From Streptomyces sp. NBC_00237 (GTDB lineage: Bacteria; Actinomycetota; Actinomycetes; Streptomycetales; Streptomycetaceae), in NCBI RefSeq assembly GCF_026342435.1, contig NZ_JAPEMT010000003.1, positions 1,116,001-1,180,000 of the forward strand: DNA of 64,000 nt, read 5' to 3'. Below are positions 25,764 to 34,540 of the stretch, piece after piece (the first letter of the stretch is position 1; each line of letters begins with the position of its first letter). Position numbers and translations under genes: made by a program. Below the pieces are notes generated by a model, which saw only the letters and a program-made list of their open reading frames with translations, made no database searches and was not told where the DNA came from.

Positions 25764-28126
25764 GAGCGGGTCCTGTCGATGAGCACGCCGCCGAGCAGCG
25801 CGAGCAGGTTGTGCCGCCGCGTGGTGCGGTCGGCCCCGCCGTGTGCGTACCGGTCGAAGCTGTGCAGGTGGTCGGGGAGTCCGTCGGGCATGGCAGCCTG
25901 GTCCACGCTGACCGGTAGCCAGCGCACACGTCTGCCCAGGGCCTCCGTGGTGCGGGTGAGTTCGGCGTACGGGGCGGCAAGCGGGCTGCCGGCCCAGGTC
26001 CGCAGGGCGGGCGTCACCAGCAGCGCGCACGTCCGGGCCGTTCGGCCTCCCGCGACGAGCCGCTCGGGCGCGGTGTCGCCGAAGGAGGCGCTCAGGCCGA
26101 GTCCCGCGAGCAGAACCGCCAGTTCCTCCGCTGCCGCGAGGTCTTCGGGCAGGTGCCAGATCTGCACATCGGGCTCCGTTGGCCCGGTGGGTCCCGTGGC
26201 GAGTACCAGGCGTTCCTGGCGCAGCCGTTCGTCGTCGACCTGTTCGTCGACGAGCGCGAGACGGTGCGCGACGTCCTCCGGAAGGTCTTTGTCGTCGAGT
26301 GCCCAGGCCGTGGCCGCGCCCTCGTCCCACGGCTGGAGCACGGAAGGGCGCCACAGCGGCAGGGAGGCGGCGCCCCGCAGGGCGCGAGTGCCGCCGTTGT
26401 ACCGCGAGACCCTCCGGTCGACGAGGCCTGCGATCAGTTCGCGGTGGTCGGCGCGGTCGGCGGCCACGCGTACGCGCAGTCCGCCGCCGGGGAGGTGTAC
26501 CGCGGACACCCGTACCGCGTGGCCCGCGCCGTCCAGTGCCACGAGACCGTGGCGCCAGGCCGACCAGGAGCGGAAGAGGGTTGTGGCGAGGACGTCCGAC
26601 AGCACGCGAGCGGGTTCCGGCACCGTCGGGGCGGCCCAGCGCAGTTCCACCGCCGGTGCCTCGCCGGCCGGTGCGGGGTCGGGCGGTCCCTCGGCGAGCG
26701 CGTCCACGGCGTACAGCTCGTCGGGCCGTGCCGTGCTCCTGATCCACGCCTGGCCCCGGTGCACCAGCAGGCTGCCGGACAGGCTCGCCGACTTGCCCAG
26801 TGCCTCGGGGTCGCTCACGGCCACCCGGCCGCCCAGGAGCACGGTCCGCCCCGCATCGGCACTCCGCTCCAGCGCGGCGCTCGCCCAACCCTCCGGGCGT
26901 ACCAACTCGGGTATGCGTGAGACGAGTTTGGTCGCGAGCGGCGTGCGCGTCAGGTGCCGTCCGTCGTGGCGGGCGGCTGTGAGGACCTCGTCCAGTACGT
27001 CGTTCACCCGCGTGTGCAGGGAGCCGCGGGGGGAGGGCGCGGGCTCCTCGGGGCGCAGCGGCCAGATGCGGATCTGCTGCCCGGACGCGTCCGTACCGGC
27101 CAGCAGGTCCTCGGCGGGGCTCGCCTCCAGGCAGCCCGTCCAGCCGGGGTAGGCGTCGGTGAGCCGCCAGACCGGACGGCCGCTGCGTACCTCCCACACG
27201 GCGACCGTCTGATCGTGCGAGAGCGTCGCAAGGAGGGTGCCGGTGCGGTCGACGGTGACCCGGGCGACCGCACCGCCGTGCCCGTCCACCGTGAATCTGG
27301 CGTACGCGTCACGCCTCTCGTCCGGGGCGGGCCGTCCCCGGGAGGCACCGGATGCGGCCGGTCGTGCGTTCGTCCCGCTGCCGGGCACGTCCACGTCCCA
27401 CACGCGCACCTGTCCGGCCGCGTTGCCGGTGGCGAGGTGACCCTCCCACCAGCACACCGTCCACACGGAACCGGGCCCGGCCGGCAGGCTCGCGCGCCGG
27501 GTCCAGTCCGACGTGTCCCACAGGGCGACGGCGGAGTCCCTGCAGGTGGCGGCGAGAACGGTGCCGCCGGGGTCGAAGGTGAGGCTGAGGAACACTCCGT
27601 ACGGGCTGTCCAGGGATGGTGCCAGCTCCCGGCCCCGCGCGTCCGTGACCTCGATGCGCCGGTCGCCGCCCGCCGCGGCCAGCAGCTGCCCGTCCGGCGA
27701 CCACGCGACGGAGTTCACCCAACGCCTGCCGCGCTGGGGCGTGGAGAGGCGTTCGGCCGTCACCGGGTCCCAGACGACGACGGTGCCGTCCTCCGCGCCG
27801 GAGGCCAGCCGTCGTCCGTCGGGCGCCCAGGCGAGGCAGCGCACCGAGCCCCGGTGCCCGAGCAGGGTGAACCTGCGCACCGCGCTCGTGCCCCGGATCT
27901 CCCACACGTGGACGGTTCCGTCGTTGCCCCCGCTGGCGATGCGGGTGCCGTCCGGCGACCAGGCAAGCGCGCACAGCCCCGAGGGGTGGGCCGTCCAGGC
28001 GGCGGCGGGCGCGGGGGCAGCCCCCGCGCCCGCCGCCGCCCGGCCCGGGGCGGCCTCCGCGCGTACCGCCCGGCCGGGGGCCGCAGGTGCGGGGTTCGGC
28101 CCGGGCCCGGCAGTCGTCTCCGTCAT
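25760..28126 (-). CDS. WD40-repeat protein with a C-terminal TIR-like region
   Basis: The 788-residue protein opens with an Ala/Pro-rich segment, then has about six or seven WD40 blades from about residue 43 to 370 (repeated LAWSPDGTRIASGGNDGTVHVW-type units). A middle region of unknown fold follows. The C-terminal 110 or so residues (DVQIWHLPEDLAAAEELAVL onward, then TARTCALLVTP) resemble a divergent TIR domain. The gene overlaps both neighbours by four bases within a biosynthetic operon. WD40-TIR proteins are usually signalling or defence proteins; here a regulatory, scaffold or self-protection role is possible. The TIR assignment is by pattern only. Confidence 0.75.
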   Translation of the reverse strand: MTETTAGPGPNPAPAAPGRAVRAEAAPGRAAAGAGAAPAPAAAWTAHPSGLCALAWSPDGTRIASGGNDGTVHVWEIRGTSAVRRFTLLGHRGSVRCLAWAPDGRRLASGAEDGTVVVWDPVTAERLSTPQRGRRWVNSVAWSPDGQLLAAAGGDRRIEVTDARGRELAPSLDSPYGVFLSLTFDPGGTVLAATCRDSAVALWDTSDWTRRASLPAGPGSVWTVCWWEGHLATGNAAGQVRVWDVDVPGSGTNARPAASGASRGRPAPDERRDAYARFTVDGHGGAVARVTVDRTGTLLATLSHDQTVAVWEVRSGRPVWRLTDAYPGWTGCLEASPAEDLLAGTDASGQQIRIWPLRPEEPAPSPRGSLHTRVNDVLDEVLTAARHDGRHLTRTPLATKLVSRIPELVRPEGWASAALERSADAGRTVLLGGRVAVSDPEALGKSASLSGSLLVHRGQAWIRSTARPDELYAVDALAEGPPDPAPAGEAPAVELRWAAPTVPEPARVLSDVLATTLFRSWSAWRHGLVALDGAGHAVRVSAVHLPGGGLRVRVAADRADHRELIAGLVDRRVSRYNGGTRALRGAASLPLWRPSVLQPWDEGAATAWALDDKDLPEDVAHRLALVDEQVDDERLRQERLVLATGPTGPTEPDVQIWHLPEDLAAAEELAVLLAGLGLSASFGDTAPERLVAGGRTARTCALLVTPALRTWAGSPLAAPYAELTRTTEALGRRVRWLPVSVDQAAMPDGLPDHLHSFDRYAHGGADRTTRRHNLLALLGGVLIDRTRS

Positions 28127-29481
28127 GTGGCCGCTCCGGCGGTTTCCGGTGCCGGGACGCCGCGTGTGGTGGTCTTGCCGCCCCAGTCGACCGTGGTGCC
28201 GTCCACGTCCACGTCGTACACGTAGCGGCCCGCCAGGCTGTTGACGATGACGCCGCTGCGCCAGGCCATTCCGGCGAAGTTCGGGTCGATCCAGCCGTGT
28301 GAGTGCAGCGCCATGTTGTGGGCGAAGATCCGCCGGTCGGCGGGTCCGTCCCAGCGCAGGGAGAAGTCCTCATTGACCTCCGGCCGTCCCGCCTCGTCCA
28401 GGACGAGGCGGTCGCGGAGCTGGTCCAGGACGGCGGGGATGCCGTGGGTGAAACCGGTGGCGAGGATGACGACGTCCGCCTCGACGGCTTCGAGACCGGC
28501 CGGGTTCTCCAGCTCCAGTACCCAGCCGCCGGTTCCCCGGGCGGGTGACAGCTTGGTGAACTGGCGGTCCACCAGCAGACGGTGGCGCAGCCCCCGGGGC
28601 TCCAGGTAGTCCAGTTCGTACAGGCGGCGGTGAATGTTCTCCAGCAGCGGCTGGAGGATCGCGTCGCTGGACAGTTTCTGCATCGGCAGCAGGCGGGCGC
28701 GCTCGGCGGCGGTCTGCGAGTGGAAGTACCGGGTGTAGCCGGGTACGTAGAGCTCGTTGGCGAACGGGGACTCGTCGAAGGGGGCGAAGTTGCCCCGCCG
28801 GGTGACCCAGGTGACCTCGCTCGGCAGCCGGGAGTTGTCGCCGATCAGATCGTTGAAGATCTCCGCGCCGGTCTGCCCGCCGCCGATGACGGCCACCCGC
28901 TTGCCGGTGACGTCGACATCGCGCAGCAGGTACTGGGTGCCGTGGAAGACGGTGTCCGAGAGGTGGGCGCGGGCGCCCTCGGGAACGAAGGGCTCCCGGC
29001 CGACGCCGAGTACGACGTCTTTCGCCCGGTAGTCGCCCCTGTTGGTCTCGGCGTGGAAGGTGCCGTTGTGGAAAGTGAGCGACCTCACGTCGGTGCCGAA
29101 CTGCACGGTGTCCAGGCTCTGGCAGATCCAGCGGAAGTAGTCGTTGAATTCCGCCCGCCGTACGTTCGGGTAGTCGGCGACGACGAATCGATTGAGCCTG
29201 CGATTGCGGGCCAGGTAATTCAGGAAGCTGTATTCGCTGGTCGGGTCGACGAGGGTGACGCAGTCCTTCAGGGAAGGGGACTGGAGAGTGGCGTCGCGAA
29301 AGAGAAGTCCCGGATGCCAGGTGAACTCGTCTTTCCTGTCGATGAATTGCGCGGTGAGGGATGCGGCTTTCGGCAGGAGGGCGGCGGTGCTCAGGTTGAA
29401 CGGGCCGACGCCGATGCCGAGGACGTCGAACAGGCCCTCGGGGCCGGTGGTGGGAACGCTCTGCGGGCTGGGGACGGTCAC
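28123..29481 (-). CDS. L-lysine/L-ornithine N-monooxygenase (SidA/IucD family)
   Basis: The 452-residue flavoprotein has the FAD motif GIGVGPFNL (about 22-30), an NADPH motif VAVIGGGQTGAEIF and the C-terminal ATGF motif (VILATGFTHGIP). The family hydroxylates the side-chain amine of lysine or ornithine. The GTG start at 29481 overlaps the MetRS-like gene's stop and its own stop overlaps the WD40 start. No siderophore synthetase is nearby, so the N-hydroxy amino acid is more likely used for N-N bond formation with the adjacent MetRS-like protein (inference from known hydrazine synthetases). Confidence 0.9.
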   Translation of the reverse strand: MTVPSPQSVPTTGPEGLFDVLGIGVGPFNLSTAALLPKAASLTAQFIDRKDEFTWHPGLLFRDATLQSPSLKDCVTLVDPTSEYSFLNYLARNRRLNRFVVADYPNVRRAEFNDYFRWICQSLDTVQFGTDVRSLTFHNGTFHAETNRGDYRAKDVVLGVGREPFVPEGARAHLSDTVFHGTQYLLRDVDVTGKRVAVIGGGQTGAEIFNDLIGDNSRLPSEVTWVTRRGNFAPFDESPFANELYVPGYTRYFHSQTAAERARLLPMQKLSSDAILQPLLENIHRRLYELDYLEPRGLRHRLLVDRQFTKLSPARGTGGWVLELENPAGLEAVEADVVILATGFTHGIPAVLDQLRDRLVLDEAGRPEVNEDFSLRWDGPADRRIFAHNMALHSHGWIDPNFAGMAWRSGVIVNSLAGRYVYDVDVDGTTVDWGGKTTTRGVPAPETAGAAT

Positions 29482-31082
29482 GACTGGCTCCTGTGGTGAG
29501 AAACGCCGGCTATCTCGTCGGCGGTGAGCGGTGAGGGTCCTGCGGCCCGGCCGTGGGCGGCCGGGCGGGTGGACCGGGCGGGTACGGCGGAGAGTGCGGG
29601 CGAGGCGTACGCGGCGACGGCGCCCAGGTGGGGACGGCCCGGCAGTCCGAGGTCCGTCCACAGCCGTTGGGCGAAGTCCGGCATGAAGGGCTCCGCGAGC
29701 AGCGCCAGTCCGGTCAGCCAGCCGGGGTCGTCGTCCGCAGGCCAAGCGGCCAGCCACGCGTCGAGCACCGCGACGGCGGCGGGCAGCGAGACGGACGCAC
29801 CGGGGTCCAGGTGCCGCCCCTGCTCCTGCACGGCGGCTACGGCCTGTTCGAGTCGTACGGCATCGGGCGGGCCGGTGAGGTCGGTGAGGCCCGTACCGAG
29901 GGAGCCCAGCTTGGCGCGGACCTGGTTGACGCTCTCGATGAAGGACTCCGCGGTGAAGTTCCCGGCGGCGCGTTCCAGCGCGGTGTGGCTGAGGTGATAC
30001 CGCAGTTCGTCGGAGGTCGCCGAGGTCCGGGCGAGCAGTTCGCCCAGCCAGATGCCGTGCCGACGGCTGGTGGAGACCTTCTCGCCCTCGAAGTTGAGGA
30101 AGTGGTTGGTGACCATGTGGTCGAAGGGCTTGAGACCGCCGTGGGCCAGAGCGATCGCGTTGCTGGCGGCGACGCCGCCGACGGCGTTGTCGATGCCGAA
30201 CAGCCCGACGGTGATCACGTCCGACTCCCGGTCGAAGGCGTTGTGCGTGTCGTTGTGCAGCCGCCGGTGCACCTCGCCGCAGTAGAGGCTGAAGCCGTAG
30301 TACGGGTTGCTCAGCACCCCCTCGGGTCCCGCGAGTTCGCTGGGGATGCCCCAGTCGCCCGGCTGGGAGAGCCGTACCCGGCCCTTCGCCTGGCGCAGGT
30401 AGGCGGTGGCGACCGCGGCGAAGTCCTCGGCCACGTCGGCGGCGCCCACGGCCTCCACGAGGTCCTCCACGGAGGACGGCGTGAGGTACCAGCTCTTGAA
30501 GTCCTCCCAGACCAGCGGGCCTTCGTCCAGGCGTGAACGGGGTTCGAGGATGTCGGCCGGCTGATAGTGGTAGCCGCACTCCTCGCACGCGTTGCCGCCG
30601 CCGGGGGTCCGGCACTGGGGGCAGACGCCCTGGAGCCAGACGCCGATCACGTGGCGGCCGGTGTCCTTCGAGCGCGGCGTCGGGTCCGGTACCTGTACGG
30701 CGGCGCCCCGGGCGGCCAGCTCCCGCAGCAGTTGTTCGTGGGTCTGCCGGTAGCCTTCGGTGTGGAGTTCGTCCAGCGGAGAGATCCACTGGTCGAGCTG
30801 CACGCCGAGACTGCGCAGGTCTTCCCCGATCAGGGCGTGGAAGCGCCAGCAGGTCTCGGCCGGAGTGTGGTCGGCCTCCAGGGCGGCGAGCTGGATCCAG
30901 TTCTCGTAGGCGTCGGTGCCGCTGATGACGGACACCTCGTGGCCGGCCCGGCGCAGGTGCCGGGCGATGACGTCGCCGCGCAGGTAGGCACCGGCCGCGT
31001 GGCCGATGTGCATGCGCCCGTTGGGAGTCGGGTGCATGGGGACGATGAGATAGCGTCGGGGCGCCGTGGGGTCGCTGGTCAT
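29478..31082 (-). CDS. Methionyl-tRNA-synthetase-like enzyme, probable amino-acid ligase of an N-N bond pathway
   Basis: The 534-residue class I synthetase has HIGH at 25-28, a four-Cys zinc knuckle (Cys154, 157, 166, 169) and a KMSKS-like loop KVSTS at 335-339. The adenylating core is therefore retained, while the C-terminal anticodon-binding region is divergent. MetRS-like proteins with a cupin partner join an amino acid to an N-hydroxylated lysine to form a hydrazine, as in s56-p1 and triacsin biosynthesis. Coupling to the N-hydroxylase gene supports this. A resistant copy of MetRS is the alternative. GAGGA precedes the ATG. Confidence 0.85.
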   Translation of the reverse strand: MTSDPTAPRRYLIVPMHPTPNGRMHIGHAAGAYLRGDVIARHLRRAGHEVSVISGTDAYENWIQLAALEADHTPAETCWRFHALIGEDLRSLGVQLDQWISPLDELHTEGYRQTHEQLLRELAARGAAVQVPDPTPRSKDTGRHVIGVWLQGVCPQCRTPGGGNACEECGYHYQPADILEPRSRLDEGPLVWEDFKSWYLTPSSVEDLVEAVGAADVAEDFAAVATAYLRQAKGRVRLSQPGDWGIPSELAGPEGVLSNPYYGFSLYCGEVHRRLHNDTHNAFDRESDVITVGLFGIDNAVGGVAASNAIALAHGGLKPFDHMVTNHFLNFEGEKVSTSRRHGIWLGELLARTSATSDELRYHLSHTALERAAGNFTAESFIESVNQVRAKLGSLGTGLTDLTGPPDAVRLEQAVAAVQEQGRHLDPGASVSLPAAVAVLDAWLAAWPADDDPGWLTGLALLAEPFMPDFAQRLWTDLGLPGRPHLGAVAAYASPALSAVPARSTRPAAHGRAAGPSPLTADEIAGVSHHRSQS

Positions 31083-31207
31083 GGAGATCCTCGGTGGTGG
31101 GGGCGGCACGGCGCGGGCCGGCCACGGCCGGAGCCGGTCCCGTGGCGGACAGCGGAGGTGCGAGAACGTGCGGAACGCGTCGGATGCGCGCGAACGTGCC
31201 GGAGTCG

Positions 31208-31999
31208 TCAGATGTGGGGGACGTACGGCGTGAAGTCGACCAGAAGGATGGACCGTTCGCCGCGCCGTTCCTCGGGGCCGCGGCGCACCGGGCTGACGTA
31301 GTGACTGACCTTGGGGTCGTAAACCCCGTACGAGTCGAGCGGGTTCTCCAGGGTGAACTCGGCCTGGAGCAGGGCGGGTGAGATCTCGCTGGGGCGCAGC
31401 CCGGCGCAACGCGGCGGGGCGATCACGTTCACGCCCCCGCTGACGTTGTCGCGGCTGATGAGGTGGGCGAACGTGAAGGGTTCACCGTCCTGGTGCAGCG
31501 CGTTGGGCGACGGCACGGCCTCGTCCTCGGCGCTCTCCACGCCGAGTTTGATGAAGTGCACCCCGACGTGCAGGAGTCCGTCGCTCAGTGCGGCGAGCCG
31601 GGCGGCCTCCGCGGCGTCGAAGCGGATGATCTCCCGCAGCAGTGCGTTCGAGCGCACGTCGGGGGGCAGTGCAGCGAACCGGCGTCGCTCGCCCGGGTGT
31701 TCGGGGTTGTGGTCACCCTGGTAATACTCGGTGACGGGGCCGAGCACCGGATCGTGGCCCAACGGCAGCCAGCTGAAGGTGCCTTCCCAGGGGACGTACA
31801 CCCCGCGGTCGTACCTGCGGTACCGGTTGGCGTCCCCGGCGTACGGGTCGGCGGGAAGACTCGCGAACGCCGCCCGCAGGCGGTCGAACAGCGCATCGGC
31901 GTCAGAATCGGGGAGTTCCCTGAGAAGGTCCGCGCTGTTGTAGCGGGCGAACCCGGCGTCGATCAATGGAGAGTGGATTTCCACTGTGGCACTTCCCAC
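31208..31999 (-). CDS. 2-oxoglutarate/Fe(II) dioxygenase (2OG-Fe dioxygenase family)
   Basis: The 263-residue protein has the metal facial triad His169-x-Asp171 in LHQDGE and His233 in VSHYVSP, with Arg249 in GERSILLVDF suited to bind 2-oxoglutarate. The family includes amino-acid hydroxylases. The GTG at 31999 is chosen because GGAGG lies eight bases upstream; the frame is open further upstream without a ribosome site. It is the first gene of the right operon, divergent from a LysR regulator. It may hydroxylate an amino-acid precursor or tailor the product (inference). Confidence 0.85.
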   Translation of the reverse strand: MGSATVEIHSPLIDAGFARYNSADLLRELPDSDADALFDRLRAAFASLPADPYAGDANRYRRYDRGVYVPWEGTFSWLPLGHDPVLGPVTEYYQGDHNPEHPGERRRFAALPPDVRSNALLREIIRFDAAEAARLAALSDGLLHVGVHFIKLGVESAEDEAVPSPNALHQDGEPFTFAHLISRDNVSGGVNVIAPPRCAGLRPSEISPALLQAEFTLENPLDSYGVYDPKVSHYVSPVRRGPEERRGERSILLVDFTPYVPHI

Positions 32000-32212
32000 A
32001 ATCCGCTCCTCCTTCTGCGTATCCGGCGGATTCCGAGCAGGCCGCATCAGCGCGAGCCTCTCGAACTCCGGTGCGTCAATGGTGAATTGAATGAGCTGCG
32101 GCAGCGGGGGCGGAAGGCGTCCGCCCGTCCGGACCGGCAGTGATCACGTTGCCATCAGTAATCGAGTAACACTAGTCAGGTTTCGTTATGTGCTTCCGTT
32201 AGCCTGACTTAT
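32000..32212. promoter_or_regulatory. Divergent promoter with candidate LysR operator
   Basis: Between the dioxygenase and the LysR gene, 7-bp arms AGTCAGG (32174-32180) and CCTGACT (32203-32209) form an inverted repeat immediately before the LysR start, in an AT-richer stretch. LysR proteins usually bind T-N11-A type palindromes in such divergent regions, so this is a plausible autoregulatory site; the actual operator is not proven. Confidence 0.5.
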
Positions 32213-33151
32213 ATGTTCACTTGGGAAAGACTGCGCGTATTCGCGGCGGTGGGGCAGCACGGTTCGGTCGGGGCGGCGGCGGCCGCGCTGCACATCACCG
32301 GCCCCGCCGTGTCGCAGCACATCCGCAAGCTGGAGAAGGAGACCCAGGTCCAGTTGGTTGAGCCGGACGGCCGTGGAATCCGGTTGACCGCCGCGGGCCG
32401 CGTACTGGCCGCCTCCGCCCGGGAGATGGCGATCACCGCCGAGGACGCGGAGCGCGATCTGGCGAACATCCACGGCGTCGTGGCGGGGCCGCTGCGCATT
32501 GGCTCCGTCTCCAGCGCCCTGCGCGATCTCGTGCCCCGCAGTCTGCGCCACCTCATCGAGCGCCACCCACGGCTGGAACCGGAGTTGAGCGACGGCGAGC
32601 CCACGGCCATGCTTCCCCTGCTGCGGACCCGTCAGTTGGACGCCGTCATTACGGAGAGCTGGGTGCACAGGCCCGCGCACCTGCCGCCGGGGGTGCACAC
32701 CACCACCCTGGTCAAGGAGGACGTCGCCCTCGCCGTCCACGAGAACCACCGTCTCGCCGACCGGGAATCGGTGGCCCTCGGAGAACTGCACGGGGAGGTG
32801 TGGGCGAGCTGCCCGGAGGGGAGCGACGCGCAGGAATCCCTCCTGCAACTGCTGCGCGCGCACGGGGTGGAGGCGGAGGTCCGCCACTGCCTGGGCGACT
32901 ACGCCACGCAGATGCATCTGGTCGCGGCGGGACTCACCGTCGCGATGGCCCCGGAGATGGTGCGCCGCTCTGGTCCGCCCGGCGTCCGCTACCTCCCGTG
33001 CCGCCCCTCCCTGACCCGTACCATCTCCGTGGCGACGGCGGCCGGGGCGCAGACCCCGACGGTACGGGCCTTCATTGAGGAGACGTTGCGCCTGGTCGGC
33101 GCTACCGTGGCAGCTGAGGAGACCGGTCAGGAAGCACCGGCGGACGCCTGA
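32213..33151 (+). CDS. LysR-family transcriptional regulator
   Basis: The 312-residue protein has an N-terminal winged HTH (FAAVGQHGSVGAAAAALHIT, then AVSQHIRKLE) and a C-terminal periplasmic-binding-like effector domain. It is divergent from the 2OG-Fe dioxygenase gene and sits at the right edge of the putative N-N locus, so it is the likely pathway-specific regulator. An IS110 element follows 33 bases later and probably marks the locus boundary. Confidence 0.92.
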   Translation: MFTWERLRVFAAVGQHGSVGAAAAALHITGPAVSQHIRKLEKETQVQLVEPDGRGIRLTAAGRVLAASAREMAITAEDAERDLANIHGVVAGPLRIGSVSSALRDLVPRSLRHLIERHPRLEPELSDGEPTAMLPLLRTRQLDAVITESWVHRPAHLPPGVHTTTLVKEDVALAVHENHRLADRESVALGELHGEVWASCPEGSDAQESLLQLLRAHGVEAEVRHCLGDYATQMHLVAAGLTVAMAPEMVRRSGPPGVRYLPCRPSLTRTISVATAAGAQTPTVRAFIEETLRLVGATVAAEETGQEAPADA

Positions 33152-33183
33152 GCGGCACCCCTGCCCCCGTCAGCTTGACTCTG

Positions 33184-34355
33184 AAGCTTCTATAGATCGT
33201 CAAGCGGCGGGAGAAAGGTCGGTTGCGCTGCTGAACTCGCTGGTGACGTGGTGGTAGACCTCGCGCGCGACGAACCGCTTGAGGCATCTGAAGATGTCCT
33301 TCTTCTTGAGTCCTTCCAAGGTGCGCCGTGCGACGTAGTCGCGGGTGCGCGGGTCGTGGCGCATGCGGACCAGCACGATGGTGTGCAGCGCACGGTTGGC
33401 CTGGCGGTCTCCGCCACGATTGAACCGGTGGCGGTCGGTGCGCCCAGAAGAGGCCGGCACGGGCGCGGCGGCGCACAGGCGGGCGAAGGACGCTTCCGAG
33501 GCGAGCCTGTCGGGGTTGTCTCCAGCGGTGACCAGCAGCTGTCCGGCAGTCTCGGTCCCGACGCCCGGGAGCGCGAGCAGGCCGGGCGTGGTGCGGGAGA
33601 TCAGGAAGCGCAGGTCAGCGTCCGCTATCTCCTCGCTCAAGTGCAGGTACCGCTTGGCCAGGCGCTTGAGGGCGATTCTGACGGCTGTGCCAGGATCGGC
33701 GAGTTCGGCGCCGGGACGGCTGGCAACCAGCCGTCGGACCAGTTCGGGGGTGGCCAGCGAGCGGAGTGCCTCACGTACCGCGGCAGGCGCGGTGATGATC
33801 AGTGATTTGATCTGGTTGATGGTCTGAGTGCGGGACTTGACGGCGCTGGCACGTACGACGCGCAGTCCGCGGATCGCCTCGACCGCACCATCGCGATCCT
33901 TCGGGGTTCCTGTGGCGTGGCCCGCGAGGACCCCGGTTGCCGCGGCGTAGGCATCGATGGAGTCCGACTTCCCCGATGCTCGGCGAGCCCGACGATCGGG
34001 TCGGTCCACTTCGATTACGGCGATCTGGCTGGCTCGGAGGTGACGCCCGAGTTCGGCGCCGAAGGAGCCGGTGCCCTCCATGCCTACGACAAGTACTCGG
34101 CCGTGGGAATGCAGCCACTCCAGCAGGTCCCGGTAACCCGCGGGCGTTGTGGGGAACGCCTTGGTGCCCAGGTGGCGGCCGATGGTGTCGATGACAGCGG
34201 CCTGATGAACATCGGTATGAGTGTCGATCCCGCCGATCACCTCGATGGCCTGTGACATGGTGGCCGGGTTCCTTCCGTGCGCGGCGAATGGGCTCGCGCG
34301 CACCGGTCGGCAGACGGACACGACTGTGATGGGACCACACGGGTCAAGCTTCTAT
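33184..34355 (-). mobile_element. IS110-family insertion element
   Basis: A single transposase gene is bracketed by a 10-bp direct repeat AAGCTTCTAT at 33184-33193 and 34346-34355. IS110 elements lack long inverted repeats, and the short identical ends may mark the element edge or target core. About 90 bases of non-coding DNA lie upstream of the transposase, the place where IS110 elements encode their bridge RNA. The exact ends are inferred. Confidence 0.65.
33200..34258 (-). CDS. IS110-family transposase
   Basis: The 352-residue protein has the DEDD-type N-terminal domain (GGIDTHTDVHQAAVID at the start, then VGMEGTGSFG) and the C-terminal IS116/IS110/IS902 domain (LPGVGTETAGQLLVTAGDN, then RFNRGGDRQANRALH with the conserved Ser/Gly-rich region). 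The ATG at 34258 is chosen over upstream starts because MSQAIEVIGGIDTH matches usual N-termini. It appears intact. Confidence 0.92.
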   Translation of the reverse strand: MSQAIEVIGGIDTHTDVHQAAVIDTIGRHLGTKAFPTTPAGYRDLLEWLHSHGRVLVVGMEGTGSFGAELGRHLRASQIAVIEVDRPDRRARRASGKSDSIDAYAAATGVLAGHATGTPKDRDGAVEAIRGLRVVRASAVKSRTQTINQIKSLIITAPAAVREALRSLATPELVRRLVASRPGAELADPGTAVRIALKRLAKRYLHLSEEIADADLRFLISRTTPGLLALPGVGTETAGQLLVTAGDNPDRLASEASFARLCAAAPVPASSGRTDRHRFNRGGDRQANRALHTIVLVRMRHDPRTRDYVARRTLEGLKKKDIFRCLKRFVAREVYHHVTSEFSSATDLSPAA

Positions 34356-34540
34356 GAGGTCACGATCGCCGGCCGGTGCACGAGACGGCACCGCTCGGAA
34401 GGTCGACGATTCAGAGTGAGGACAGCCGAAGCGTCAATCGGGGATCGGGTCAGACCCTCGAGCGGTGCCTCTCCATCCTCACAGTCGGGGATCTTGACTG
34501 TGGGATTGCCCGGCATGGAAGGGCTACGTTGTACTGGTAG
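34356..34540. other. Short intergenic gap, nothing recognised
   Basis: Bases between the IS110 element and the frameshifted HTH gene contain no gene or clear signal. Confidence 0.3.
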
